NCBI RefSeq assembly: GCF_900091605.1
Contig: NZ_FMCQ01000005.1
Span: 186,001-250,000 of the forward strand
Direction: 5' to 3'
Length of the DNA stretch: 64,000 nt
Source of the DNA: Micromonospora tulbaghiae
Lineage (GTDB): Bacteria > Actinomycetota > Actinomycetes > Mycobacteriales > Micromonosporaceae
In this document: positions 8,474 to 17,640 of the stretch, in pieces
How the letters are laid out: the number at the start of each line of letters is the position of its first letter
Position numbering within the stretch: the stretch's first letter is position 1
Notes under the pieces: generated by a model
The model's database searches: none
The model's input: the letters and a program-made list of their open reading frames with translations, nothing else
What the model was told of the DNA's origin: nothing
Position numbers and translations under genes: made by a program

Positions 8474-10573
8474 TTGAGCGACACCACCGACGTGACGTCG
8501 GATGTTTCCAACGTCGCTGGCGATGCCACCACCGCCGCCCCCACGCGCCGCCGGCGGAGCGGCACCGGTCTGTCGGCGATGCTGCTGCCGGAGCTCCAGA
8601 GCCTGGCCGCGTCGCTCGGCATCTCTGGTACCGCTCGCATGCGCAAGGGCGAGCTGATCACTGCCATCACCGAGCGGCAGCAGGGCGGCGCCGCGGCCGG
8701 AACCCCTCGACCGCGAGCCGAGGTGGCGGCTGCGGCCGCTCCCGCCCGTGAGGAGGTGCACGCGGAGGTCCGTGAGGAGCGGGCCGAGGCACGCCCCGCC
8801 GAGCAGGCGCCGGCCGCCGAGGTGACCGAGGGTCGTACCCGTGGTCGCCGCAGCCGGGCAGCCGCCGCGACCACCGAGGCCCGACCGGTCGAGACGCCGT
8901 CGGCCGAGACCCGGCCGGCCGAGACGACGCGCGCCGAGGAGGCGCCCGCCGAGACCGGCGAGCGGTCCGAGCGTGGCGGTGACCGGGCCGAGCGCGGTGA
9001 GCGCAACGAGGGCCGGGGCCGTGAGCGTGGCGGTGACCGGGCCGAGCGTGGCGGTGACCGGGCCGACCGTGGCGGCGACCGGGCCGACCGTGGCGAGCGT
9101 GGCGGCGAGCGGGCCGACCGTGGCGGCGAGCGGGCCGAGCGCGGCGAGCGCAACGACCGTGGTGACCGCAACGACCGTGGTGACCGAGCCGAGCGGGGCG
9201 ACCGCAACGAGCGGGCCGACCGGGGCGAGCGCGCCGAGCGCAACGAGCGCGGCGACCGCAACGACCGGGGTGACCGCAACGACCGTGGTCAGCGCGCCGA
9301 GCGGGACAACGACGACGACGACGAGGGCGGCGGCCGGCGCGGCCGGCGCAGCCGGTTCCGGGACCGCCGTCGCGGCCGTGGCGAGCGGGGCGAGGGCGAC
9401 AGCGGTGGCGGTGGCGGCCGTGAGCCGCAGGTCGGCGAGGACGACGTGCTCGTCCCGGTCGCCGGCATCATCGACGTGCTCGACAACTACGCCTTCGTCC
9501 GGACCACCGGCTACCTGGCCGGCCCGAACGACGTGTACGTCTCGATGTCCCAGATCAAGAAGTACGGCCTGCGCCGCGGTGACGCGATCACCGGCGCCGT
9601 GCGGGCCGCGCGGGACGGCGAGCAGCGGCGCGACAAGTACAACCCGCTGGTCCGGCTGGACACCATCAACGGGATGGAGCCGGACGAGGCGAAGCGCCGG
9701 CCGGAGTTCTACAAGCTGACGCCGCTCTACCCGCAGGAGCGCCTGCGGCTGGAGACCGAGCCGCACATCCTCACCACCCGGGTGATCGACCTGGTCATGC
9801 CGATCGGCAAGGGCCAGCGGGCACTCATCGTGTCGCCGCCGAAGGCCGGTAAGACGATGGTGCTGCAGGCGATCGCGAACGCGATCACCCGCAACAACCC
9901 GGAGTGCCACCTGATGGTGGTGCTGGTGGACGAGCGGCCGGAAGAGGTCACCGACATGCAGCGGTCGGTGAAGGGCGAGGTCATCGCGGCCACGTTCGAC
10001 CGTCCGCCGCAGGACCACACCACCGTCGCCGAGCTGGCGATCGAGCGGGCGAAGCGCCTGGTCGAGCTGGGGCACGACGTGGTCGTGCTGCTCGACTCGG
10101 TGACGCGGCTCGGGCGGTCGTACAACCTGGCGGCGCCGGCCAGCGGCCGGATCATGTCGGGTGGTATCGACTCCACGGCGCTCTACCCGCCCAAGCGCTT
10201 CCTCGGCGCGGCGCGCAACATCGAGAACGGCGGCTCGCTGACCATTCTCGCCACCGCGCTGGTGGAGACCGGGTCCATGGCGGACACGGTCATCTTCGAG
10301 GAGTTCAAGGGCACGGGTAACGCCGAGCTGAAGCTGGACCGGAAGATCGCCGACAAGCGGGTCTTCCCGGCGATCGACATCAACCCCTCCGGCACCCGCA
10401 AGGAGGAGGTCCTGCTCGCGCCGGAGGAGCTGGCGATCATCCACAAGCTCCGCAAGGTGCTGCACTCGCTGGACTCGCAGGCGGCGCTCGACCTCCTGCT
10501 GGACCGGCTCAAGCAGTCCCGCACCAACATCGAGTTCCTGATGCAGATCGCGAAGTCCACTCCGGGCGAGTGA
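8474..10573 (+). CDS. rho: Transcription termination factor Rho with disordered Arg-rich insert
   Basis: The product is a 699-residue hexameric RNA helicase that ends transcription. I chose TTG at 8474 because GGGAAGGAA lies just upstream and the protein then begins MSDTTDVTSD. Residues about 20-65 form the N-terminal Rho domain (LPELQSLAASLGISGTARMRKGELITAI). Residues about 80-310 are a low-complexity region rich in Arg, Gly, Asp and Glu, with RGDRAERG-like repeats. Then come the RNA-binding cold-shock-like domain (GIIDVLDNYAFVRTTGYL), Walker A (SPPKAGKTMVLQAIA), Walker B (VVVLLDSVTRLGRSYN) and the Q-loop and R-loop region (SGGIDSTALYPPKRFLGAAR). Long insertions of this kind are known in high-GC actinobacterial Rho. 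A perfect 18-bp terminator hairpin follows. Confidence 0.96.
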   Translation: MSDTTDVTSDVSNVAGDATTAAPTRRRRSGTGLSAMLLPELQSLAASLGISGTARMRKGELITAITERQQGGAAAGTPRPRAEVAAAAAPAREEVHAEVREERAEARPAEQAPAAEVTEGRTRGRRSRAAAATTEARPVETPSAETRPAETTRAEEAPAETGERSERGGDRAERGERNEGRGRERGGDRAERGGDRADRGGDRADRGERGGERADRGGERAERGERNDRGDRNDRGDRAERGDRNERADRGERAERNERGDRNDRGDRNDRGQRAERDNDDDDEGGGRRGRRSRFRDRRRGRGERGEGDSGGGGGREPQVGEDDVLVPVAGIIDVLDNYAFVRTTGYLAGPNDVYVSMSQIKKYGLRRGDAITGAVRAARDGEQRRDKYNPLVRLDTINGMEPDEAKRRPEFYKLTPLYPQERLRLETEPHILTTRVIDLVMPIGKGQRALIVSPPKAGKTMVLQAIANAITRNNPECHLMVVLVDERPEEVTDMQRSVKGEVIAATFDRPPQDHTTVAELAIERAKRLVELGHDVVVLLDSVTRLGRSYNLAAPASGRIMSGGIDSTALYPPKRFLGAARNIENGGSLTILATALVETGSMADTVIFEEFKGTGNAELKLDRKIADKRVFPAIDINPSGTRKEEVLLAPEELAIIHKLRKVLHSLDSQAALDLLLDRLKQSRTNIEFLMQIAKSTPGE

Positions 10574-10587
10574 GCTGACGGATCCGA

Positions 10588-10628
10588 CGAACGAGGGGCA
10601 CGGCCACATCGGCCGTGCCCCTCGTTCG
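10588..10628 (+). terminator. Perfect 18-bp terminator hairpin after rho
   Basis: Arms 10588-10605 and 10611-10628 are exact reverse complements (CGAACGAGGGGCACGGCC on the left), with the 5-nt loop ACATC. It begins 14 bp after the rho stop codon. Confidence 0.88.
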
Positions 10629-10715
10629 CGTACCGGGCGGCCGACCGTGAAGTTTTTCTACGGTTAAGCCGCGAGGTATTGAAACTTCTGTTCACCGTCG
10701 GGTTGACTGTCGTCC

Positions 10716-13700
10716 ATGCGAACCCGCAGTCGACCCGCCCATCTCGCCGGCGTCCTGCTGCTGACGCCGTTGCTGACACTCACCGCGCCGGTGCCGTCCG
10801 CCGCCACGGCCGCGCCGTCGGCTGTCGCGCCGTCGGCCGCCACCGCCACCTCCGCCGAGGACGCGCCACGCGCCTCGTCCCGTCCCGACTCCGCCGTCGC
10901 GCTCGCCGGTCTGGAACCGGCCGGCGGCCTGGAGACCGCCAAGACCACCCGGCCGGTCGCGCCCGGCCTCGACCTGACCTCCTTCGACAGGTACGACGCG
11001 GCCGGCTGGCTGCGCGCCGACGCCCTCACCGCCGACCTGGCCGGCGGGCTGACAGTGGACTACGTGAACTCCGGCGAGGTCACGAAGGACGAGCCGCTGC
11101 GCGCCGCGGTGGACCGGTCCCGTGCCGTCGCGGCGGTGAACGGCGACTTCTTCGACATCAACAACTCCGGAGCCGCCCAGGGCGTCGGCGTCCGCTCCGG
11201 CGAGCTGGTGCAGTCGCCCGTGGCCGGGCACCCCAACGCGGTCGGGATCAGCGCCCAGGGCATCGGCCGGGTCGTCGAGGTCGGCTTCGAGGGCACCGCG
11301 ACGCTGCCCGCCGGGCCGGTGCCGCTCACCCAGTTCAACAACATCGTGCAGCGCGACGGCGTGGGCGTGTTCACGCCGCTCTGGGGGTCGTACACCCGCA
11401 AGCGGGCCGTGGAGGGCGCGGCCCGGACGGTCGAGGTGACGGTGACCGGCGGCCGGGTGGCGAGCGTCGCCACCACGGCGGGCGAGGGGCCGATCCCGGC
11501 CGGCAGCACCGTGCTGCTCGGCCGCGAGGCCGGCGTCGACGCGCTCGCCGCGCTGCGTCCCGGTGACGCGGTGGACCTGACCTGGCGGCCGCGGGCCTCC
11601 GACGGCGGCGACCTGCGCGCCGCCGTCGGCGGCGGCAACGTGCTGGTCCGCGACGGCGTGGTGCAGAGCATCGCCGACGAGTCGCTGGCGCCGCGTACGG
11701 CTGTCGGCTTCTCCGCCGACGGCCGGAAGATGATCATGCTGACGGTGGACGGGCGGCAGGTGGACAGCCGGGGCGTCACCCAGACCGAGATGGGCCGCAT
11801 GATGGCCGAGCTGGGCGCCGCGAACGCGCTCAACCTCGACGGCGGCGGCTCCTCCACGCTGCTGGCCCGGGAGCCCGGCGCGGCCACGGTCCAGGTGGAG
11901 AACAGCCCGTCCGACGGCAGCGAGCGGCCGGTGCCGAACGGGCTCGCCGTCTACGCCCCGAAGGGCAGCGGCCGGCTCACCGGCTACTGGCTGGAGACCG
12001 CCAGCGACCCGACCGCCGCACCCGGCGTCGCGCCGGTGCGCGGCGGCCGGCCGGACCGGGTCTTCCCCGGCCTCACCCGCCGGCTCACCGCCGCCGGATA
12101 CGACGAGACGTACGGCCCGGCGGCAGGCGAGCCGCGCTGGCACGCCACCCACGGCCGGGTGGACGGCGACGGCGTGTTCCGGGCCGCCGTCCCCGGCCGC
12201 AGCACTGTCACGGCCGCACGCGGCCGGGCCCGGGGGACGATCGAGCTGACAGTGCTCGGCCCGCTGGCGCGCATCGACGGGACCGTCGACCGGGTCGGCC
12301 TGGACCGGGCCGGCGACAGCGGCCTGTTCGGCGTGGTCGGCTACGACGCCGAGGGCAACACCGCGCCGATCGAGCCCGCCGACCTGAAGCTGGAGTACGA
12401 CAGCGAGCTGCTCTCCGTCACCCCCACCGCCGACGGCAACCTCTCCGTCAAGGCGCTCGCCGCGACCGGCTCGGCGCTGGTCACCGCGCGGGTCGGCAAC
12501 CGCAGCACGGTCCTGCCGGTGACCGTCGGGCTGACCGACGTGCCGGTGGCCGGGTTCGATGACGCCGCGTCCTGGAAGTTCAGCCAGGCCCGCGCCTCCG
12601 GGGCGGTCGCCCCGGCCGAGGGGCACACCGGCGGCGGGCTGCGGATGTCGTACGACTTCAGCCAGTCCACCGGCACCCGGGCCGCGTACGCCGACCCGCC
12701 CGCCTGGATCGACGTCCCCGGCCAGCCGCAGGCGTTCGGTATGTGGATCAAGGCCAACGGCACCGGCGAGTGGCCCAGCCTGCACCTGCACGACGCGCAG
12801 GACACCCAGTTCGTGCTGCGCGGCCCGTACCTGGACTGGACCGGCTGGAAGTACGTCGAGTTCGCCGTACCGCCGGGCGTGCAGTACCCGGTGCGGGTGC
12901 GCCGGTTCTACGTGGCCGAGACCGACCCGGCCAAGCAGTACCGCAGCGAGGTGGTGATCGACGACCTGGTGGCGCGGGTGCCGCCGGACGTGCAGGCGCC
13001 GCCGGAGCCGAACCGCACCGACCGGGTGGTGGTGCGCGACGGCACCGTGGATGGGGCGCCCTGGCGCTTCGCGGTGCTCTCCGACGCCCAGTTCGTCGCC
13101 GCGAACCCGGACAGCGACCTGGTCGCCCAGGCCCGCCGTACGCTGCGCGAGGTCCGCGCCGCCCGGCCGGACTTCCTGATCATCAACGGCGACTTCGTGG
13201 ACACCGCCTACCCGGCGGACTTCGCACTGGCCAAGCGCATCCTCGACGAGGAACTGGGCGGCGAGGTGCCCTACCACTACGTGCCGGGCAACCACGAGAT
13301 CATGGGCGCGCCGATCGACAACTTCCGCAGCGTCTTCGGGGACACCTCGCGCGTCTTCGACCACCGGGGCACGCGGTTCCTCACGCTGAGCACGGCCACC
13401 GGGTCGCTGCGCGGAGGCGGGTTCGACCAGGTGGAACTGCTGCGCCGTACGCTCGACCAGGCCGCCGCCGACCGCTCGGTGGGCTCGGTGGCGGTGTTCT
13501 TCCACCACCCGCCGCGCGACCCGAGCCCGGCCAAGGCCAGTCAGCTCGGCGACCGCAAGGAGGCGGCACTGGTCGAGCAGTGGCTGGCCGACTTCCAGCA
13601 CCGCACCGGCAAGGGCGCGCTGATGGTCAACGGCCACGTCGGCACGTTCCACGCCGACCGGGTGGACGGCGTGCCGTACGTGATCAACGGCAACTCGGGC

Positions 13701-14171
13701 AAGGACCCGTCCACCCCGGCGGCGCTCGGCGGGTTCACCGGCTGGACCGAGTTCGGCGTGGACCCGGTGACGCCGGGGGAGGCCGAGCGGGCCCGCCGTG
13801 ACCCGCTCGCCGAGGGACCGCAATGGGTTGCGGCGGAGATGCACGCCCACGTCGACCGGCTCGCGGTGACCGCGCCGGCCGAGGTGCGCCGGGGAGCGCC
13901 GGTGGACGTCACCGCCACGCTCACCCAGCCCAGCGGCCGGCAGGTGCCGGTGGCAGCGCCGGTCAGCGCCGACTGGTCCGGCTCGCCGAACCTGCACATC
14001 GGCGGCGCGGCGGGCGTACGCCCCTGGCACGCCGCCCGCTTCGACCCGGCCACCGGCACGCTCACCGCCCTGCGCCCCGGCGCTCAGGTGCAGCTGACGG
14101 TGACGGTGAACGGAGTGAAGGCCGAGACCCAGGTGACCACCGTCGCCACGGTCCGGACCCCCGCGGCCTGA
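10716..14171 (+). CDS. Secreted phosphodiester-glycosidase / metallophosphatase fusion
   Basis: This 1151-residue protein has a signal peptide (RTRSRPAHLAGVLLLTPLLT followed by an Ala-rich stretch). Residues about 100-420 form an NAGPA-type phosphodiester glycosidase domain, with AAVNGDFFDINNSGAAQGVG and NALNLDGGGSSTLLARE. A middle part of about 330 residues looks beta-rich and Ig- or carbohydrate-binding-like (LHLHDAQDTQFVLRGPYLDW). Residues about 775-1010 form a calcineurin-like metallophosphatase: FAVLSDAQF, IINGDFVD, YVPGNHEI, FFHHPP and NGHVGTF supply the Asp, Asn and His metal ligands. It probably acts outside the cell on phosphodiester-linked sugars of the wall or of teichoic-acid-like polymers; that substrate is inference. 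It stands alone between rho and rpmE, with terminators on both sides. Confidence 0.85.
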   Translation: MRTRSRPAHLAGVLLLTPLLTLTAPVPSAATAAPSAVAPSAATATSAEDAPRASSRPDSAVALAGLEPAGGLETAKTTRPVAPGLDLTSFDRYDAAGWLRADALTADLAGGLTVDYVNSGEVTKDEPLRAAVDRSRAVAAVNGDFFDINNSGAAQGVGVRSGELVQSPVAGHPNAVGISAQGIGRVVEVGFEGTATLPAGPVPLTQFNNIVQRDGVGVFTPLWGSYTRKRAVEGAARTVEVTVTGGRVASVATTAGEGPIPAGSTVLLGREAGVDALAALRPGDAVDLTWRPRASDGGDLRAAVGGGNVLVRDGVVQSIADESLAPRTAVGFSADGRKMIMLTVDGRQVDSRGVTQTEMGRMMAELGAANALNLDGGGSSTLLAREPGAATVQVENSPSDGSERPVPNGLAVYAPKGSGRLTGYWLETASDPTAAPGVAPVRGGRPDRVFPGLTRRLTAAGYDETYGPAAGEPRWHATHGRVDGDGVFRAAVPGRSTVTAARGRARGTIELTVLGPLARIDGTVDRVGLDRAGDSGLFGVVGYDAEGNTAPIEPADLKLEYDSELLSVTPTADGNLSVKALAATGSALVTARVGNRSTVLPVTVGLTDVPVAGFDDAASWKFSQARASGAVAPAEGHTGGGLRMSYDFSQSTGTRAAYADPPAWIDVPGQPQAFGMWIKANGTGEWPSLHLHDAQDTQFVLRGPYLDWTGWKYVEFAVPPGVQYPVRVRRFYVAETDPAKQYRSEVVIDDLVARVPPDVQAPPEPNRTDRVVVRDGTVDGAPWRFAVLSDAQFVAANPDSDLVAQARRTLREVRAARPDFLIINGDFVDTAYPADFALAKRILDEELGGEVPYHYVPGNHEIMGAPIDNFRSVFGDTSRVFDHRGTRFLTLSTATGSLRGGGFDQVELLRRTLDQAAADRSVGSVAVFFHHPPRDPSPAKASQLGDRKEAALVEQWLADFQHRTGKGALMVNGHVGTFHADRVDGVPYVINGNSGKDPSTPAALGGFTGWTEFGVDPVTPGEAERARRDPLAEGPQWVAAEMHAHVDRLAVTAPAEVRRGAPVDVTATLTQPSGRQVPVAAPVSADWSGSPNLHIGGAAGVRPWHAARFDPATGTLTALRPGAQVQLTVTVNGVKAETQVTTVATVRTPAA

Positions 14172-14180
14172 CCCCCCAGG

Positions 14181-14217
14181 GGCCGGGGCTCCTCGACCTG
14201 GGGGAGGAGCCCCGGCC
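14181..14217 (+). terminator. 14-bp terminator hairpin after the fusion gene
   Basis: GGCCGGGGCTCCTC (14181-14194) pairs perfectly with GAGGAGCCCCGGCC (14204-14217), leaving a 9-nt loop. It starts 9 bp after the stop codon. Confidence 0.85.
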
Positions 14218-14249
14218 CACCCACCCCACCCACCCCACGTCTCGATCTT

Positions 14250-14310
14250 GTCGATCATGAAGTTGGCCGGGACAAAAGCCACAGGAAACACCGTCAACTT
14301 CATGATCGAC
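14250..14310. repeat. Palindromic 61-bp element, family A copy 1
   Basis: The arms GTCGATCATGAAGTTG (14250-14265) and CAACTTCATGATCGAC (14295-14310) are exact 16-bp inverted repeats around a 29-nt loop. Related copies lie at 34999-35059 and 53778-53838. The loop of this copy matches theirs only when read on the opposite strand, so this copy is inverted. The rest of the 367-bp gap before rpmE shows only a C-rich stretch and the rpmE upstream region. Confidence 0.9.
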
Positions 14311-14538
14311 GGGGTGAGGCCGGCCCGAGGGCTGGGCGGTGGGGGAGTGGGTGGGGCGGGGGTGGGAATGCTGACGGGTGGGCCGGCGTTGGAGGTGGCG
14401 GACCTCCTGTGCCGGGTGGCAGACGCCCGTGGCAGACTGGTCAATCGGCCACCGGTTCCGGTTCACGCCCGAGCCCGTCCTGACGACGGGGAGCACCGAC
14501 GGCGACCCGGCGACCACCGACGAAAGGACCGAGGCGAC

Positions 14539-14763
14539 ATGAAGCCCAACATCCACCCGGAGTACCAGACCACCGAGGTCCGCTGCTCCTGTGGCAACTC
14601 TTTCACGACCCGCAGCACCGCCAAGGGCGGCGCCATCAGCGTCGAGACCTGCAGCGCCTGCCACCCGTTCTACACCGGTAAGCAGCGCGTGCTGGACACC
14701 GCCGGCCGGGTCGCGAAGTTCCAGCAGAAGTACGCCAAGGTTCAGGCCAAGAAGGCCAAGTAG
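14539..14763 (+). CDS. rpmE: 50S ribosomal protein L31 (zinc-binding form)
   Basis: The product is 74 residues long, the usual L31 length. It begins MKPNIHPEYQTTEVRCSCGN. Zinc ligands are visible as the C-x-C pair (CSCGN) and the C-x2-C pair (CSACHPFYTGKQ), so this is the C+ form used when zinc is sufficient. The conserved segment HPFYTGKQRVLDTAGRV is present. The ATG follows GACCGAGG. rpmE next to prfA, downstream of rho, is the common actinobacterial order. A hairpin separates it from prfA. Confidence 0.97.
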   Translation: MKPNIHPEYQTTEVRCSCGNSFTTRSTAKGGAISVETCSACHPFYTGKQRVLDTAGRVAKFQQKYAKVQAKKAK

Positions 14764-14770
14764 CTCCGTC

Positions 14771-14813
14771 GACGACGCCCGTGTCCGGCTCCTGCCGGGC
14801 ACGGGCGTTCGTC
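14771..14813 (+). terminator. Hairpin between rpmE and prfA
   Basis: GACGACGCCCGTGTCCGGC (14771-14789) pairs with GCCGGGCACGGGCGTTCGTC (14794-14813), with one unmatched base in the right arm and a 4-nt loop. It begins 7 bp after the rpmE stop. Confidence 0.75.
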
Positions 14814-14851
14814 CGTTTGCGCCGGTTTCATCCCCAAGGAGCATCCGCAGC

Positions 14852-15940
14852 ATGAGCAGTGAGCGCCTGGCCGCCCTCCTCGACGAGTACGCCGAGCTGG
14901 AGCGGCGGCTGGCCGACCCGGCCATCCACGCCGACCAGGGCACCGCCCGGCGGGTCGGCCGTCGGTATGCCGAACTGGTCCCGCTGCACAAGGCAGCCGG
15001 CGAGCTGGAGCAGGCCCGGGCCGACCTGGTCGCCGCCCGCGAGCTGGCCGCCGAGGACGCGACGTTCGCCGCCGAGGCGGACACCATCGCCGCCTCCCTG
15101 CCGGCGCTCGAGGAACGGCTCGCGGAACTGCTCATCCCGCGCGACCCGCACGACGCCAAGGACGTGATCGTCGAGATCAAGGCAGGCGAGGGCGGCGAGG
15201 AGTCGGCGCTGTTCGCCGGTGACCTGCTGCGGATGTACACCAGGTACGCCGAGCGGCACGGCTGGGTCACCGAGGTGATCGACGCGCAGGACTCCGACCT
15301 CGGCGGCGTCAAGGACGTCTCGCTGGCGATCAAGAGCAAGGGCGTCCCGGAGGGCGGCAACGGCGTCTGGTCCCGGCTCAAGTGGGAGGGCGGCGTGCAC
15401 CGGGTGCAGCGCGTCCCGGTCACCGAGTCGCAGGGCCGGATCCACACCAGCGCCGCCGGGGTGCTGGTGCTGCCGGAGGCGGAGGACGTCGACGTCACCA
15501 TCGACCCGAACGAGCTGCGCATCGACGTGTTCCGCTCGTCCGGCCCCGGTGGTCAGTCGGTGAACACGACCGACTCGGCGGTACGGATCACCCACGTGCC
15601 GACCGGCATCGTGGTCTCCTGCCAGAACGAGAAGTCGCAGCTGCAGAACCGGGAGCAGGCCATGCGTATCCTGCGCGCCCGGCTGCTGGCCGCGGCCCAG
15701 GAGCAGGCGGACGCGGCGGCGTCGGACGCCCGCAAGGCGCAGGTCCGCACCGTGGACCGGTCCGAGCGGATCCGCACCTACAACTTCCCGCAGAACCGGA
15801 TCACCGACCACCGCATCGGCTACACCGCGTACAACCTGGACCTGGCGCTGGCCGGCGAGCTGGACGGGGTGCTCGACGCGCTGGCCGAGGCGGACCGCGC
15901 GGCGCGGCTGGCCGGCGAGACCGAGCTGTCCCGCCGCTGA
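14852..15940 (+). CDS. prfA: Peptide chain release factor 1
   Basis: The product is 362 residues long, normal for RF1, which releases peptides at UAA and UAG. The catalytic motif SSGPGGQSVNTTDSAVRITH carries the GGQ loop that enters the peptidyl-transferase centre. Its glutamine is methylated by PrmC, encoded nearby at 17641. The start is ATG at 14852, with CCAAGGAG about 10 nt upstream. The stop-codon recognition region precedes the GGQ, but I did not assign its tripeptide. A GGDEF gene on the other strand separates it from prmC. Confidence 0.96.
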   Translation: MSSERLAALLDEYAELERRLADPAIHADQGTARRVGRRYAELVPLHKAAGELEQARADLVAARELAAEDATFAAEADTIAASLPALEERLAELLIPRDPHDAKDVIVEIKAGEGGEESALFAGDLLRMYTRYAERHGWVTEVIDAQDSDLGGVKDVSLAIKSKGVPEGGNGVWSRLKWEGGVHRVQRVPVTESQGRIHTSAAGVLVLPEAEDVDVTIDPNELRIDVFRSSGPGGQSVNTTDSAVRITHVPTGIVVSCQNEKSQLQNREQAMRILRARLLAAAQEQADAAASDARKAQVRTVDRSERIRTYNFPQNRITDHRIGYTAYNLDLALAGELDGVLDALAEADRAARLAGETELSRR

Positions 15941-16013
15941 CCTGGCGCGGCCTGCGCGAAGGCCGCCGCGCCGCCCGTGCGGACCCCGCGAAGGCGACCT
16001 TCGGGGTACGGCC

Positions 16014-17567
16014 TCAGCTCGCCCGCAACCGCGCCTTGGCGCGCAGCATCTCCCGGTCGGCCAGCTCGAACGCGGTGCCGAGCGCTTCCCGGACGCTCAC
16101 AGTGGTGCTGCCGTCGACCTCGGCGAAACCGATCGTCACCCCGACCGGCGTGCCCGGCACGAGGGACTCCCAGTCCTCGGTGCGGACGGCCGCCTCGATC
16201 CGGCGGGCCACCTCGACGGCCTCCGGCATGACGGTGTCGGGAAGCACCACGACGAACTCGTCGCCGCCGTAGCGGGCCACGAAGTCGCCCCGCCGCATCA
16301 CCCGGTTGATCACCCCGGCCACCCGTTGCAGCACCAGATCCCCGGAGTGGTGGCCGTGGCGGGTGTTCACCGCCTTGAACCCGTCGAGGTCGCAGACGCC
16401 GATCACCACCCGCTCGCCCCGGGACACCACAGCGCCCAGGTAGCGCTCCAGCCGGCGCCGGTTGGGCAGGCCGGTGAGCGGGTCGGTGAGCGCCTCGCCC
16501 TCGTACCGGGCCGCCTCGCGGCGCATCTCCTCGTGGTCGATCCGGGCGGCGATGCCGTCGATGTAGACGTCCCGCAGCCGGTCGCTGCGCCGTGCCGCGA
16601 GCCGGAACGCGTGCCTGTCGGCCCGGTGCGCGCCGGCGTGGTCACCGGCCCGGGCCAGCGCGACGCTGCGCAGCCGGGGCGCCTCGGCCGCGCCGAGCGT
16701 CTCGTCGGAGACCTGGAGCGAGTCCAGCCGGGTGACCGCCTCGATCGGGCGGCCGGCGGCCACCGCGAGGCAGACCTGACCGAGCTGGCGCAGGTCGCGG
16801 GCGCGGGCGCTGTCGCCGCCGTGGCCGAGCAGCCGGTTCGGGTCGGCGTCCCCGGCGGACTCCACCCGGTCGCCGAGCGCGGCCCGGCGGGCGGCGGCGT
16901 AGCCGTACGCGGCCAGGCTGCTCGGGCGCAGGTTGCCGGCGCCCCCGCCACGCAGGAACCGGGCCAGGTCACCGGCGACGTCGCGCAGCACCCGCAGGCA
17001 GCCGTCGCTGTCGCCGTTGTGGTCGAGCGCGACCGCGTTGCGCAGCCGGATCCCCGGGGCGGCGAACGTCTCCTCCGGGATGCCGGCGCTCAGTCCCACC
17101 TCGCGGGCGCGCTCGATCGCGCCGAGCGCGTGGCCGTGGAAGCTCAGGTACGAGTACGCCATCGCCAGGTCGTGCCAGCCCCAGGCGGTGTCCCGGTCGG
17201 GGGTGTCGTCGGCGCCGAGCGCACGGGCGGCCCGGACCAGGTGCATCACGCACCGGTCCAGCGCGCCCTGGTGGTGGGCGGCGAGCGCGGCCAGCGCGTT
17301 GAGGTGCCCGTGCAGGTAGGGCTCGGTCAGGTCGCGTACGGCGGCGGAGGCGTCCTCGACGGCCCGGGTGAACTCGGCGGTGCGGCCGAGATTGATCAGC
17401 GCGGACAGGCGTTGCACCAGGGCGTCCGCGCGCGCGTACGGGTCGTCGGTGGTGCGGATGACGCGGTCGAGCAGGGCGCACGCCTCCGCGGACCGGCTGG
17501 CCTCCTGCAGTGACCGAGCGCGGCGGAGAGCGTCAACCTGGTCCTCGACCTGGTCGAGCCAGCCCAC
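16014..17567 (-). CDS. Diguanylate cyclase (GGDEF) with N-terminal TPR-like helices
   Basis: The product is 517 residues long. Residues about 1-330 are Ala- and Arg-rich helical repeats resembling TPR units (ARADALVQRLSALINLGRTA, then similar segments), with no membrane helix. The GGDEF domain covers about residues 350-515. The active-site motif GGDEF is intact at 434-438 (RYGGDEFVVVLPD), and RRGD five residues before it matches the RxxD product-inhibition I-site. It should make cyclic-di-GMP from two GTP, with the helical part acting as a sensor or protein-binding module. It lies convergent to prfA and divergent from prmC (73 bp apart), in the middle of a module that is usually continuous. 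Confidence 0.9.
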   Translation of the reverse strand: MGWLDQVEDQVDALRRARSLQEASRSAEACALLDRVIRTTDDPYARADALVQRLSALINLGRTAEFTRAVEDASAAVRDLTEPYLHGHLNALAALAAHHQGALDRCVMHLVRAARALGADDTPDRDTAWGWHDLAMAYSYLSFHGHALGAIERAREVGLSAGIPEETFAAPGIRLRNAVALDHNGDSDGCLRVLRDVAGDLARFLRGGGAGNLRPSSLAAYGYAAARRAALGDRVESAGDADPNRLLGHGGDSARARDLRQLGQVCLAVAAGRPIEAVTRLDSLQVSDETLGAAEAPRLRSVALARAGDHAGAHRADRHAFRLAARRSDRLRDVYIDGIAARIDHEEMRREAARYEGEALTDPLTGLPNRRRLERYLGAVVSRGERVVIGVCDLDGFKAVNTRHGHHSGDLVLQRVAGVINRVMRRGDFVARYGGDEFVVVLPDTVMPEAVEVARRIEAAVRTEDWESLVPGTPVGVTIGFAEVDGSTTVSVREALGTAFELADREMLRAKARLRAS

Positions 17568-17640
17568 TCGCGACCTCCCTGCGGTGTGCGCCCGGACGCA
17601 CCCGCTCGTGAGGTGGGCCGCGACGCCTCATGATTATTGC

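Noticed and set aside
8950..9310. CRISPR-like direct repeats in the rho region
   Set aside because: The repeats are short coding units of the Arg/Gly/Asp-rich part of Rho, in frame, without spacers or leader.
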